DNA of 49,894 nt from Bacillota bacterium (GCA_023416275.1 JAEZIB010000138.1:1-49894), one strand, 5' to 3'; positions 16,345 to 25,273 are shown, counted from the first letter of the stretch. Program-made: numbers and translations. The notes: generated by a model not told the origin, from the sequence alone.

Positions 16345-16584
16345 ATGACACTTAATAAATTGCCTATTGGTAAGAATGCTGTTATTACAAAGGTTGGCGG
16401 CGAGGGCCCACTGAGATGCAGACTTTTAGATATGGGTATTATTCCTAAAACAAAAATTGTAATTCGATCTGTTGCTCCTTTGGGGGATCCTATTGAAATA
16501 AGAATACGAGATTATACTCTTACAATAAGAATGGAAGATGCTGAAAAAATAGAAGTTGAACCGCTAGAGGAGGAACCTATATGA
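16345..16584 (+). CDS. feoA: Ferrous iron transport protein A (third copy)
   Basis: 79 residues from ATG 16345, with AAGGGGGG upstream; the longer frame from 16273 starts inside the operator region. Motifs: KVGGEGPLRCRLLDMGI, RSVAPLGDPIEIRIRDYTLTIRMEDAEKIEV. The stop TGA overlaps the feoB ATG (ATGA), so the two are translationally coupled. Confidence 0.95.
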   Translation: MTLNKLPIGKNAVITKVGGEGPLRCRLLDMGIIPKTKIVIRSVAPLGDPIEIRIRDYTLTIRMEDAEKIEVEPLEEEPI

Positions 16585-18596
16585 TATTTGCTCTTGTTGG
16601 GAATCAGAATTGTGGTAAAACAACGCTATTTAACCAGTTAACCGGTTCAAATCAGCATGTGGGGAACTTTCCTGGTGTAACTGTAGACCAAAAAATAGGT
16701 GAGATGCGTTCTGAAAAAAATTGTTCAGTGGTAGACTTACCCGGTATATATTCAATTCGTCCATATACAAATGAAGAAATTGTAACCAGAAATTTTATTT
16801 TGGAAAACAAGCCTGACGGAATCATAAACATTGTTGATGCTACAAATATTGAACGAAATCTTTATCTAACATTACAGCTTATTGAAATGAACATACCTAT
16901 GGTGCTAGCTTTAAATATGATGGATGAGGTGAGGGGAAATGGAGGAGCAATTAATATTGCCCAAATGTCTTTAGACTTGGGTATTCCAATTGTTCCTATA
17001 AGTGCCTCAAAAAATGAAGGTATAGCTGACCTGATTGACAAAATACTAAATACTGCCAAAAATAGAGTATACCCTAAGAAGGTAGACTTTTGCGAGGCTG
17101 GCCCTGTTCATAGATGCATACATGCGATATCCCATATTGTAGAGGATCATGCCGAAAGGTGCGGCATGTCATTTAGGTTTGCGGCAACAAAAATAATTGA
17201 GGGTGATGAAGACATTACGTCAAAATTGAAGCTCAATCAAAATGAATTGGACATGATAGAGCACAGTGTAGTTGAAATGGAAACAAATCACGGAATGGAC
17301 AGAAATGCTGCTCTTGCAGATATGAGGTATACTTTTATTGAAAAGATATGTGCAAGGTCAGTTGTTAAGAGTAAGGAAAGCAAGGAACACCAACGAAGTG
17401 TAAAAATAGATAATATTTTGACTAATAAGTATTTTGCTATCCCAATATTTTTAGGAATAATGTTAGCCATTTTCTGGCTTACGTTTAGTGTAATAGGAGC
17501 TTATTTAAGTGACCTTTTAGCATTAGGAATAACTGCATTGACAGATTTAACTGATAAGGGGTTAGACATTTACGGAATAAATCCCGTTGTACATAGTCTT
17601 GCTATAGATGGCGTGTTTTCTGGTGTTGGAAGTGTACTGAGCTTTTTGCCTATTATAGTAACATTGTTTTTCTTTCTGTCAATACTTGAGGACACAGGGT
17701 ATATGGCGCGTGTGGCTTATGTAATGGACAAGCTGATGCGTAAAATTGGTCTGTCAGGTAGAAGTATTGTTCCAATGTTAATAGGCTTTGGCTGCACCGT
17801 TCCAGCTGTAATGGCTACACGTACTTTATCTTCGGAACGGGATAGAAAGATGACAATACTGCTTACGCCTTTCATGAGCTGTTCTGCAAAGATTCCAATC
17901 TATGCCGTATTTACAGCTGCATTTTTTTCAAAGTATCAGGCATTACTAATGATAGGGCTTTATGTGACAGGAATACTTATAGGTATTGCAGCTGCACTTG
18001 TTTCTAATAGGACTATTCTTCGTGGTAATCCTGTCCCTTTTGTTATGGAGCTTCCTAATTATAGATTTCCATCCCTTAAAAGTGTAGTTGTTCTGATGTG
18101 GGATAAAGCTAGAGACTTTTTAGTAAAAGCATTTACTGTAATATTTGTTGCATCTGTAATTATATGGTTTTTGCAGACCTTTGACAGCAGGCTGAATGTG
18201 GTTACAAATAGTGCGGACAGTTTATTGGCTGTGATTGGAAAATTTGTTGCACCTATTTTTAGGCCTTTGGGGTTTGAAGACTGGAGAGTAGCTACTGCAC
18301 TAATCACCGGATTTACTGCAAAGGAGGCTGTTATTAGCACAATGGGTGTTTTAACAGGCACGACGGCCGCTAATCTAGGCACATCCTTAAGCTCTTTTTT
18401 TACACCGTTGACGGCTTTAAGCTTTCTTACATTTACTTTGCTTTATACACCTTGTGTCGCGGCGGTTGCTGCAATAAAAAGGGAACTGGATTCAGGTATT
18501 AAGACTATTGCTATAGTTATTGCTCAATGTGGTATTGCATGGGGTGCAGCATTTATTATTTATCAACTATGCAGCCTAATAGTAACTTATGTTTAA
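16581..18596 (+). CDS. feoB: Ferrous iron transport protein B (second copy)
   Basis: 671 residues with the same architecture as the first FeoB: GNQNCGKTT (G1), DLPGIYSI (G3), NMMD (G4), then GYMARVAYVMDKLMRKIGLSG, GFGCTVPAVMATRTLSSERD and ITGFTAKEAVISTMGVL. In the second G1 loop Pro-Asn-Ser is replaced by Gln-Asn-Cys, placing a cysteine beside the nucleotide site. The first copy has FIPCGAKLP where this one has FMSCSAKIP. The two copies are clearly diverged paralogs, not a recent duplication, and may differ in affinity or conditions of use. Confidence 0.97.
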   Translation: MIFALVGNQNCGKTTLFNQLTGSNQHVGNFPGVTVDQKIGEMRSEKNCSVVDLPGIYSIRPYTNEEIVTRNFILENKPDGIINIVDATNIERNLYLTLQLIEMNIPMVLALNMMDEVRGNGGAINIAQMSLDLGIPIVPISASKNEGIADLIDKILNTAKNRVYPKKVDFCEAGPVHRCIHAISHIVEDHAERCGMSFRFAATKIIEGDEDITSKLKLNQNELDMIEHSVVEMETNHGMDRNAALADMRYTFIEKICARSVVKSKESKEHQRSVKIDNILTNKYFAIPIFLGIMLAIFWLTFSVIGAYLSDLLALGITALTDLTDKGLDIYGINPVVHSLAIDGVFSGVGSVLSFLPIIVTLFFFLSILEDTGYMARVAYVMDKLMRKIGLSGRSIVPMLIGFGCTVPAVMATRTLSSERDRKMTILLTPFMSCSAKIPIYAVFTAAFFSKYQALLMIGLYVTGILIGIAAALVSNRTILRGNPVPFVMELPNYRFPSLKSVVVLMWDKARDFLVKAFTVIFVASVIIWFLQTFDSRLNVVTNSADSLLAVIGKFVAPIFRPLGFEDWRVATALITGFTAKEAVISTMGVLTGTTAANLGTSLSSFFTPLTALSFLTFTLLYTPCVAAVAAIKRELDSGIKTIAIVIAQCGIAWGAAFIIYQLCSLIVTYV

Positions 18597-18684
18597 GATG
18601 TGGAAATACATTTTAAATAGTTGACTATGGGGTGTTAGGGTAAAGCCCTTTAATTGTATTATATTGTAAAGGAGACGAACATAT

Positions 18685-18843
18685 ATGAATGCTTTAGACT
18701 ATATAATTATTTCGATAGTTGTGGTATGGGTTATAGCAGCCATATGTTTTTTGTTGAGGGCAAAAAAGAAGGGCAAGAGTAGTTGCTGCGGAAGCTGTGG
18801 CTCTTGTCCTGCAGACTGCAAAAGATCACATCCAAAAAAATAA
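18685..18843 (+). CDS. FeoB-associated Cys-rich small membrane protein (second copy)
   Basis: 52 residues: a membrane helix at about 5-25, a basic linker (RAKKKGK), then SSCCGSCGSCPADC. AAAGGAG precedes the ATG. Same plan as the protein at 15770. The 88 bp before it hold GTTAGGGTAAAGCCC, half of an operator-like site forming a small hairpin instead of a full palindrome. Confidence 0.82.
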   Translation: MNALDYIIISIVVVWVIAAICFLLRAKKKGKSSCCGSCGSCPADCKRSHPKK

Positions 18844-19337
18844 TATCAATTTTCAGTGCATGTTGAAATACCCTATGGAATCAAGTACGACATCAAATAT
18901 AACATATCAATTATTAAAAATACTCTAAGAAATTCTTGAGTCAATTAGCATCTGCTAAAAAAGATAATATGATAGGAAAATCAGAAATGTTGAAACTATA
19001 TCTTGTTAGCAGACGAAGTCAATTACCTACCTAGCATTTAAACGACTACGGTATCTCACCCATGTGGTTGCTATTCATATTTACATAGTAACTAAGCTAC
19101 GCTGATACAACAAAATTTATTAAAGGATGCATTGACAGGACATATAAAAAGAGATACTATGGTTATGAGCATATACACATAATTGTCTTGCATGTTTATT
19201 TATATAAATCCAACAAAGTTATATTGGCTGTATGTATATATTTTTATTTTAAACTTCAATAATATTATTGAACATTGTTGTAATAAAACATATAATACTA
19301 TTTGCACTAATATAATATTTTGGGATGGTGATAATAA
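18844..19337 (+). promoter_or_regulatory. Gene-less 494 bp with a promoter for the nifU-like operon
   Basis: TTGACA (19132-19137), 17-base spacer and TACTAT (19155-19160) form a good promoter about 170 bases before the nifU-like start. The motif GCATATACACATAATTGTCT at 19169 recurs with a 2-base deletion at 31039. No gene, tRNA or terminator was recognised in the rest. Confidence 0.6.
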
Positions 19338-19727
19338 TTGTATTCTGAAAAGGTAATAGAACATTTTATGTGTCCAAGGAATACAGGCAGCATGCCGGAG
19401 GCTGATGGGGAGGGGACAGTTGGAGATCCAAAATGCGGTGATTCTCTTAACATCTATATAAAGGTAAGTGATAATGTTATTCAAGATATAAGTTTTCTGG
19501 TTTTTGGCTGCACCGCATCAGTTGCAACAAGCAGCATGACTACAGTTTTAGCAAAAGGGAAAACTATTGATGAGGCTATGAGAATTACAGAGCAGGATAT
19601 CATTGATGCGTTAGATGGATTACCTGAAGAGAAGAAACACTGTTCCAATTTGGGTGTAAGTGCTTTGAAAAGGGCAATTCAGAATTATATTGAACGGCAG
19701 GGCGCAAACCTCAAAATTGACAAATAA
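19338..19727 (+). CDS. NifU N-terminal-like Fe-S cluster scaffold
   Basis: 129 residues from a TTG start (GGATGGTGAT upstream); the sequence begins MYSEKVIEHFMCPRNTG, standard for the IscU/NifU-N family. The three cluster cysteines are present in GDPKCGDSLN, VFGCTASVATSSM and KHCSNLG. There is an extra Cys at MCPRN. It assembles Fe-S clusters and passes them on. No nifS/iscS is adjacent. It heads the region with the Mrp ATPase (an Fe-S carrier family), so it may supply that complex. Confidence 0.92.
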   Translation: MYSEKVIEHFMCPRNTGSMPEADGEGTVGDPKCGDSLNIYIKVSDNVIQDISFLVFGCTASVATSSMTTVLAKGKTIDEAMRITEQDIIDALDGLPEEKKHCSNLGVSALKRAIQNYIERQGANLKIDK

Positions 19728-19786
19728 CTACTCAAAATAAATTACAAATGTAATTATTTTGAATTTAAGTAACTTGGAGTGAAATT

Positions 19787-20203
19787 ATGTTTGATGATAA
19801 CAAAGGTTTGTACACAATAGGAACAGTTGCGAAATTAATAGATGAACACCCAGAAACTCTCAGAGTTTGGGAGCGAAATGATCTCATACGACCTGATAGA
19901 GATGAATATCAGCGGAAATATTCAAACAATGATCTGAAAAGGCTAAAGTTTATAAAGTATCTTATGAAGGAAAAAGGGTTGAATATTGCGGGGGTTAAAC
20001 AATTAACATCCATGTATTCGTGCTGGTATATACGTAATTGCAATGGTGGTGCTGCCAAGAACAGCCCTATACAAATTAACGAGTCAAAACCATGTTGGAA
20101 GCTTGAAGGAACATTTTGCCTTGTGGCAAGTGATAAGGCTGAGATGTGTAATTCATGTGATATGCTTAAAAATTGTACGGGATGTACAAGATGTAGGGAT
20201 TAA
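19787..20203 (+). CDS. MerR-family regulator with Cys-rich C-terminus
   Basis: 138 residues. Residues 8-75 are a MerR winged helix (YTIGTVAKLIDEHPETLRVWER, RKYSNNDLKRLKFIKYL). The remaining 60 residues hold nine cysteines (79, 85, 103, 111, 121, 124, 130, 133, 136), in part as CNSCDMLKNCTGCTRC. No long dimerisation helix is obvious. A metal or Fe-S cluster sensor is the natural inference given the neighbours (NifU-like, Mrp). It could regulate the 19-24 kb genes. Confidence 0.82.
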   Translation: MFDDNKGLYTIGTVAKLIDEHPETLRVWERNDLIRPDRDEYQRKYSNNDLKRLKFIKYLMKEKGLNIAGVKQLTSMYSCWYIRNCNGGAAKNSPIQINESKPCWKLEGTFCLVASDKAEMCNSCDMLKNCTGCTRCRD

Positions 20204-20271
20204 AAATTTTATATAAAACCTCAATAAAATTTTTGAAATAATATAAATATTATTAGTTAGGAGATGGCAAA

Positions 20272-21117
20272 ATGAGTGAATGCAGTTGTGATTGTGAAAG
20301 CACAGAATGTAATGGTGAAGGCTGTTCTTCAGGAAGTTGTGGGACTAAGCCTCAAAGTTTTATTGAAAAAACACATGAGCTAAACAATATTAAAAAAGTA
20401 ATAGGTATAGTTAGTGGAAAGGGTGGTGTAGGGAAATCCCTCGTAACATCAACCTTATCAGTACTGATGAGAAGAAAGGGCTATAAGGTTGGTGTGCTTG
20501 ATGCAGATATTACTGGTCCTTCAATACCCAAAATGTTTGGTGTTGCAAATAAAGCACAAGGAAGCGAGTTTGGAATATATCCTGAGCGTACTCATAATAG
20601 CATTAATGTTATGTCTATTAATCTGCTGCTTGAAAAAGAGGATTCACCAGTAATATGGAGAGGACCCATTATTGCGGGTACTGTAAAACAATTCTGGACA
20701 GATGTAATATGGGGAGATATTGACTATTTATTCCTTGATATGCCACCCGGTACAGGTGATGTTCCCTTAACTGTGTTTCAGTCAATACCTTTAGACGGAA
20801 TAGTTATCGTAACATCACCACAGGATTTAGTTTCTCTTATAGTTAAGAAAGCCTACAATATGGCTAAATCTATGAATATACCTGTGCTTGGTATTGTTGA
20901 AAATATGAGTTGGCTTAAATGCCCTGACTGCGGTAAGGATATTAAGCTGTTTGGAGAAAGCAAGATTGATGAAATTGCAGCAGAGTTAGGTGTTAATTTA
21001 CTTGGAAGAATGCCAATTGATCCTGCGGTTGCAGAATTATGCGATAAGGGTGAGATTGAAAAATTAAACCATTCTTATCTTGATGGTGCTGTTGAATATA
21101 TTGAGAAAGCACTATAA
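20272..21117 (+). CDS. Mrp/NBP35-family ATPase, Fe-S carrier
   Basis: 281 residues. The N-terminus is Cys-rich (six Cys in the first 23 residues, CSCDCESTEC), followed by the deviant Walker A GIVSGKGGVGKS and DMPPGTGDVPLT. The conserved C-terminal CPDC can bridge an Fe-S cluster between two subunits. In Desulfovibrio an Mrp-type protein is part of the orange protein complex; the next gene here encodes a NifX/orange-protein-like protein, so a similar complex is likely. GGAGATGG precedes ATG. Confidence 0.93.
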   Translation: MSECSCDCESTECNGEGCSSGSCGTKPQSFIEKTHELNNIKKVIGIVSGKGGVGKSLVTSTLSVLMRRKGYKVGVLDADITGPSIPKMFGVANKAQGSEFGIYPERTHNSINVMSINLLLEKEDSPVIWRGPIIAGTVKQFWTDVIWGDIDYLFLDMPPGTGDVPLTVFQSIPLDGIVIVTSPQDLVSLIVKKAYNMAKSMNIPVLGIVENMSWLKCPDCGKDIKLFGESKIDEIAAELGVNLLGRMPIDPAVAELCDKGEIEKLNHSYLDGAVEYIEKAL

Positions 21118-21169
21118 AGCATACACCTGTGTGTTAATACACAAATTAAAGCTGATAGGAGTGATATAT

Positions 21170-21535
21170 TTGAAGATAGCAGTTCCAGCAGAGGGAAATA
21201 CAATGGAAAGCCAGGTATGCCAATCCTTTGGACGTACTTATTATTTTGTAGTTGTTGATAGTGAAACATCAGAATTTACTGTGATTGATAACGAGGCTAC
21301 AAGCAGTGAGGGTGGAGCTGGAATAAAGGCAGCACAGGCAGTAGCAGACAGTGGTGCAGGCGTGGTAATAACTTTTCATTGCGGACAAAATGCAGCAGAT
21401 GTATTGAAAGCTGCAAACATTAAAATAATGAAGGCAGTTCCTGGAACAATAGCAGATGTAGTTCAGAAATATATTGCAGGAGAGCTTAATGAACTTTCAG
21501 AGATTCATGCTGGTTATCATAAGCATGGGGGTTAA
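21170..21535 (+). CDS. Dinitrogenase iron-molybdenum cofactor (NifX/NafY/ORP) family protein
   Basis: 121 residues from TTG 21170 (TAGGAGTG upstream; the longer frame runs into the mrp gene). Typical fold signature: KIAVPAEG, SQVCQSFGRTYYFVVVD, GAGIKAAQAVADSGAGVVIT, then GQNAADVLKAANIKI. The C-terminus ends HAGYHKHGG. The family binds metal clusters such as FeMoco or the Mo-Cu cluster of orange protein. There is no nitrogenase in the window, so an orange-protein-like role is favoured. Confidence 0.9.
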   Translation: MKIAVPAEGNTMESQVCQSFGRTYYFVVVDSETSEFTVIDNEATSSEGGAGIKAAQAVADSGAGVVITFHCGQNAADVLKAANIKIMKAVPGTIADVVQKYIAGELNELSEIHAGYHKHGG

Positions 21536-21662
21536 CTCGTAAAATAAGTTTGTGCAAACATGGTATTTTTTTTCATTTAAAAAATACAAGTGTTTTTTGT
21601 GGTGTTGTGCAATTTTGAAATAGTTCATTTTTTTATGCTCAAATAGTGCGTGGGAGGTTAGT

Positions 21663-22523
21663 ATGAGGATAGCTGTATTGAGTGGTAAGGGTGGCACTGG
21701 AAAAACTTTTGTTTCAGTAAACCTTGCTTATGTAAAGGGTAAATCCTTGTATATTGACTGTGATGTAGAGGAACCTAACGGCAGATTATTTTTGAAGCCA
21801 CATATTAAGAAAATAGAATCTGTAAATTCCATGATACCGTCTGTTGACAAGGGAAAATGCTCGGGATGCAGAAAATGCGTAGACTTTTGTAAGTTTAATG
21901 CTTTAGCGTATATAAAAGACAAGCTTCTTATATTCCCTGAAATTTGCCATGCTTGTAACGGCTGTGTCATGCTATGTCCTGAAGAAGCATTGTCAGAGGG
22001 CAGCAAGCATGTAGGGTATATAGAGCATGGAATAGCACAAGATGTTAGAGTTATGACAGGAATATTAAATACCGGAGAAGCTACAGGAGTACCGATTATT
22101 CGAAAACTCCTTTCAAAGCTTTCTGCAGAGGATAATGTTATTATAGACTGCCCGCCCGGAAGTGCCTGCACTGTTATGGAAAGTATTAAAGAAGCTGATT
22201 ACTGTTTGCTTGTGGCTGAGCCTACAAGGTTTGGAATTCATAACCTTAACATGGTTTATAATCTTGTAAAGCTGTTTAATAAGCCCCATGCACTTATAGT
22301 AAATAAGGATATGGGTGACAAAAGCCTCATTGAAAAATACTGTACTGATAAAAATATAAATGTTATAGCCTCTATTCCTTATGACTCACAGCTTGGATTA
22401 GCAATATCAAATGGATTTGTTGCAGCAGAAAAATATACTGAGTACAGGGAGCTTTTCAGAATGATACTTACTACAGTAGAAAAGGAGGTGCAGAATGAAA
22501 CAACTTGTGATATTAAGCGGTAA
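21663..22523 (+). CDS. MinD-superfamily ATPase with inserted ferredoxin domain (COG1149), copy 1
   Basis: 286 residues. P-loop VLSGKGGTGKTF at the N-terminus. Inserted 2[4Fe-4S] ferredoxin domain at about residues 60-115: CSGCRKCVDFC and CHACNGCVMLCPEEAL. The ATPase then resumes with VIIDCPPGSACTVM and VAEPTRFGIHNL. Its last 29 bases overlap the next gene. Two such ATPases in tandem, next to ORP-like proteins, match the layout of the orange protein operons of Desulfovibrio. Confidence 0.93.
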   Translation: MRIAVLSGKGGTGKTFVSVNLAYVKGKSLYIDCDVEEPNGRLFLKPHIKKIESVNSMIPSVDKGKCSGCRKCVDFCKFNALAYIKDKLLIFPEICHACNGCVMLCPEEALSEGSKHVGYIEHGIAQDVRVMTGILNTGEATGVPIIRKLLSKLSAEDNVIIDCPPGSACTVMESIKEADYCLLVAEPTRFGIHNLNMVYNLVKLFNKPHALIVNKDMGDKSLIEKYCTDKNINVIASIPYDSQLGLAISNGFVAAEKYTEYRELFRMILTTVEKEVQNETTCDIKR

Positions 22524-23370
22524 AGGTGGTACTGGAAAGACTACTGTTGCAGCATCTTTCATAGAATTATCTCAAAATAAAGCTTTTGCAGATTGTGACG
22601 TAGATGCACCTAACCTTCATCTTGTTCATGCAACTAATATTCAACCTGAATTAGAAAATTTTTATGGGTATAAGAAGGCAGTGAAATACGAGGAGGTTTG
22701 TATTAACTGTGGAAAATGTGAGCAACTATGCAGATTTGGTGCTATTAAGTCGGGTATAGTAAATCCTTATGAGTGTGAAGGCTGTGGGGTTTGTGAAGAG
22801 TTCTGCCCTGCTTTAAATAGTGATGGAAAGAAAGCTATCCGCCTTGAAAACAATGTTTCGGGGAAAACTATTTTATATAAGTACAATGACAGAGTGTTTT
22901 CAAGTGCAGAGCTTAAAATGGGAAATGGTGCTTCTGGGAAGCTTGTGACTCAAGTTAGAAAGAACTTGTACAATTCTATAAATGGGCAAGAGCTTGTTAT
23001 TATTGATGGCTCCCCAGGAATAGGATGTCCTGTAATTGCATCGGTGACAGGCGTTGACATGGTATTAGTAGTTGCCGAACCAACTCTTTCAGGAATACAT
23101 GATATGGAGAGAATTGTTGAGACAGCCAAAAAGTTTAGAGCTACATGTGCTGTGTGCGTAAATAAATATAATGTAAACACTGAAAATACTCAAATAATAG
23201 AGGAATATTGTAAAAACAACAATATTTCAATGTTAGGAAAAATACCTTTTGATTCAAAGGTACTTGATGCTCTAAATGATGGAAAAACTGTTGTAATGCT
23301 TGAAAGCAGCAGTGCAAAGGATGCAATTATTAGTATATGGGAAAAAGTATCAGAATTATTGCAAAATTAA
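22495..23370 (+). CDS. MinD-superfamily ATPase with inserted ferredoxin domain (COG1149), copy 2
   Basis: 291 residues with the same plan: VILSGKGGTGKTTVA, CINCGKCEQLCRFGAI and CEGCGVCEEFCPA, then VIIDGSPGIGCPVIASV and VAEPTLSGIHDM. AAAGGAGGTGCAG precedes ATG inside the 3' end of copy 1, so the pair is coupled and probably forms a heterodimer. A hairpin built from the dispersed repeat follows. Confidence 0.93.
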   Translation: MKQLVILSGKGGTGKTTVAASFIELSQNKAFADCDVDAPNLHLVHATNIQPELENFYGYKKAVKYEEVCINCGKCEQLCRFGAIKSGIVNPYECEGCGVCEEFCPALNSDGKKAIRLENNVSGKTILYKYNDRVFSSAELKMGNGASGKLVTQVRKNLYNSINGQELVIIDGSPGIGCPVIASVTGVDMVLVVAEPTLSGIHDMERIVETAKKFRATCAVCVNKYNVNTENTQIIEEYCKNNNISMLGKIPFDSKVLDALNDGKTVVMLESSSAKDAIISIWEKVSELLQN

Positions 23371-23376
23371 ATTAAG

Positions 23377-23433
23377 TTACTCAACTTTCCCAGTTGAACA
23401 CCGATAGATTTTTTGTGTTGGAAGTTGAGTAAG
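23377..23433. repeat. Short hairpin made of repeat-family ends
   Basis: TTACTCAACTT on the left pairs exactly with AAGTTGAGTAA on the right. The ends match those of the intergenic repeat family with the middle largely deleted. It may also weaken or stabilise the transcript between the ATPase pair and the next gene. Confidence 0.65.
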
Positions 23434-23468
23434 TTATCATAAATAAAAAATAAGGAGATTGATGAATT

Positions 23469-23828
23469 ATGAAGATAGCAGTTGCCAGTGAAGGAAGACT
23501 TGTAACAGAGCATTTTGGACATTGTGAGGGATTTAATATTTTTACTGTACAGGGAGATATTATTTCAGAAAGTAAGTTTGTTCCCAACCCAGGGCATAGA
23601 CCCGGTTTTCTGCCCAATTATCTATATGAGTTAGGAGTAAACGTAATCATATCTGGAGGAATGGGCGGAGGAGCTATAGAAATATTTAACGAAAAAGGAA
23701 TTGAAGTAGTTACAGGGGCTTCAGGAGAGGCAGAGGAAAACATAAAGCAATATATTGCAGGAAATCTTAAATCTACAGGAAGTGTATGTCATCAGCATGA
23801 GCACAGTGACAGCTGCGGTGGTCATTAA
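23469..23828 (+). CDS. NifX/ORP-family protein with His-rich tail, copy 2
   Basis: 119 residues: KIAVASEGRLVTEHFGHCEGFNIFTVQG, then VNVIISGGMGGGAIEIFNEKGIEVVTGASGE. The tail HQHEHSDSCGGH is suited to metal binding. It differs clearly from copy 1 at 21170 and is closer to the usual single-domain archaeal/clostridial form. RBS AAGGAG upstream. With the two ATPases and Mrp it completes the ORP-like set. Confidence 0.92.
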   Translation: MKIAVASEGRLVTEHFGHCEGFNIFTVQGDIISESKFVPNPGHRPGFLPNYLYELGVNVIISGGMGGGAIEIFNEKGIEVVTGASGEAEENIKQYIAGNLKSTGSVCHQHEHSDSCGGH

Positions 23829-23857
23829 CAATCAAATTAAGTGGAGAATGTGCATTT

Positions 23858-24565
23858 ATGAGCAGAATAAAGCTGTTTTGCATACCTTATGCTGGAGGAT
23901 CAGCAATGGTATATTCAAAGTGGAAAAAGAGCTTGGCAGAGTTTATTGAATTACGCGAGTTAGAATTGCCGGGGAGAGGAAGGAGATTTTCTGATCCTTA
24001 TTGTAACAGCGTTGAAGAAGTTGTTGAGGACATTCTAAGCCGCATAAAGGATGAGCTTGTTGATGGATCTAAATTTGCTTTTTTTGGACACAGCATGGGA
24101 ACTCTTATTGTTTATGAATTAACAAGTAGAATCAAGGAATTATATAATAATTCACCCGTTCATGTTTTTTTCTCGGGAAGGAACTCACCGGATAAAAAGG
24201 TTGAAAGCAAGGTAGTACATACCTTGCACGATGATGAATTTAAATATGAGCTAAACAAATTTGGTGGTATTCCACAAAAGGTATTTGAAAATAGTGAATT
24301 GGCAAAGGTTTTTATTCCTATATTAAGAGCTGATTATAAATTAATTGACACCTATAATTATAATAAGGTAAAAAATAAACTGGATTCTAATATAACAATT
24401 CTTTATGGTACAGACGACTCATATATAAAATACGATATAGAAAGTTGGAAAGAATTCACTACAAAACAGTGTGAGATTATTCCGTACCAGGGAGGGCACT
24501 TTTTTATCAGTGACTATATGAAAGAGGTTATCGAAGTTATTAACGAAACCCTTGCTGCATATTAA
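23858..24565 (+). CDS. Type II thioesterase (GrsT/SrfAD-like)
   Basis: 235-residue alpha/beta hydrolase, the usual length of external thioesterases that clear misprimed carrier proteins in nonribosomal peptide or polyketide synthesis. FCIPYAGGSAMVY, ELPGRGRRF, nucleophile Ser79 in GHSMG, acidic residue in LYGTDDSYI, His in QGGHFFI. No synthetase or carrier protein gene is in this window, so its substrate is unknown and it looks orphaned 29 bp after the ORP-like gene. Confidence 0.88.
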   Translation: MSRIKLFCIPYAGGSAMVYSKWKKSLAEFIELRELELPGRGRRFSDPYCNSVEEVVEDILSRIKDELVDGSKFAFFGHSMGTLIVYELTSRIKELYNNSPVHVFFSGRNSPDKKVESKVVHTLHDDEFKYELNKFGGIPQKVFENSELAKVFIPILRADYKLIDTYNYNKVKNKLDSNITILYGTDDSYIKYDIESWKEFTTKQCEIIPYQGGHFFISDYMKEVIEVINETLAAY

Positions 24566-24719
24566 CAGCAATAGTCAGCTTATCTTTTTGTAAGTGCAGG
24601 TTTAAAAGGAAGCTGCGACACGACATCAATGTGCCATTTATAATATTTTTATTAGTGTAAAGCAAAAGTATTAAATGAATTAGATATTAGCAGTTATGTT
24701 ATTTTTAGGGGGGCTAAAA

Positions 24720-25208
24720 ATGGATAAGATTCAGGCAAATATGAAGTCTTGTCTTCAACCGTTGCCAAAGGTACTTGTTTCGTGCGGAATAAATGGTGAG
24801 GACAATGCACTTGCCGTAGCTTACTGCGGTAATTGCAGCTATGATCCACCAATGGTAATGGTGGGTATTGTGCCATCACGTTATTCATATAGAATGATAA
24901 AGGAAAGCGGCTGCTTTGTTGTAAATCTAGTAGGTAAGGATAATAAGGCTATTTTTGATTATTTAGGTAGCACAAGCAGAAGAGATGAAGACAAACTGGC
25001 AAAAATGGGTATAAAGGTAGCTAAAGGGCAAAAGATAAATGCACCAATTCTAGCTGATTGCCCAGTAAATATTGAGTGCACGGTTGTTGATTCTATTGTA
25101 ACAGGCTCCCATGAAATGTTCGTTGGTAAAATCCAATATGTTAACGCCAATTCAAAAATCGTAGATAGTGAAGGCAACATTAATTTTTCTGCTATTGACT
25201 TTTTATAG
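24720..25208 (+). CDS. Flavin reductase-like FMN-binding split-barrel protein
   Basis: 162 residues from ATG 24720, preceded by GGGGGG. LPKVLVSCGINGEDNALAVAY, DPPMVMVGIVPSRYSYRMI and GCFVVNLVGKDNKA are typical of the flavin reductase (DIM6/NTAB) domain. Such proteins in anaerobes serve as FMN-dependent reductases or flavoredoxins. It follows a 154-bp gap with no clear terminator. A role in electron delivery within this redox region is an inference. Confidence 0.88.
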   Translation: MDKIQANMKSCLQPLPKVLVSCGINGEDNALAVAYCGNCSYDPPMVMVGIVPSRYSYRMIKESGCFVVNLVGKDNKAIFDYLGSTSRRDEDKLAKMGIKVAKGQKINAPILADCPVNIECTVVDSIVTGSHEMFVGKIQYVNANSKIVDSEGNINFSAIDFL

Positions 25209-25273
25209 TTAATAGCAGAAATACTATGTAGAAAAGGTAAAGTTGATTTAATATATTGAACCGAGGTATAAAA

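Noticed and set aside
19338..23828. A nitrogenase region, suggested by NifU- and NifX-like genes
   Set aside because: No nifH, nifD, nifK, nifE, nifN or nifB is present; the ferredoxin-type ATPases and Mrp fit an orange-protein-like complex better.
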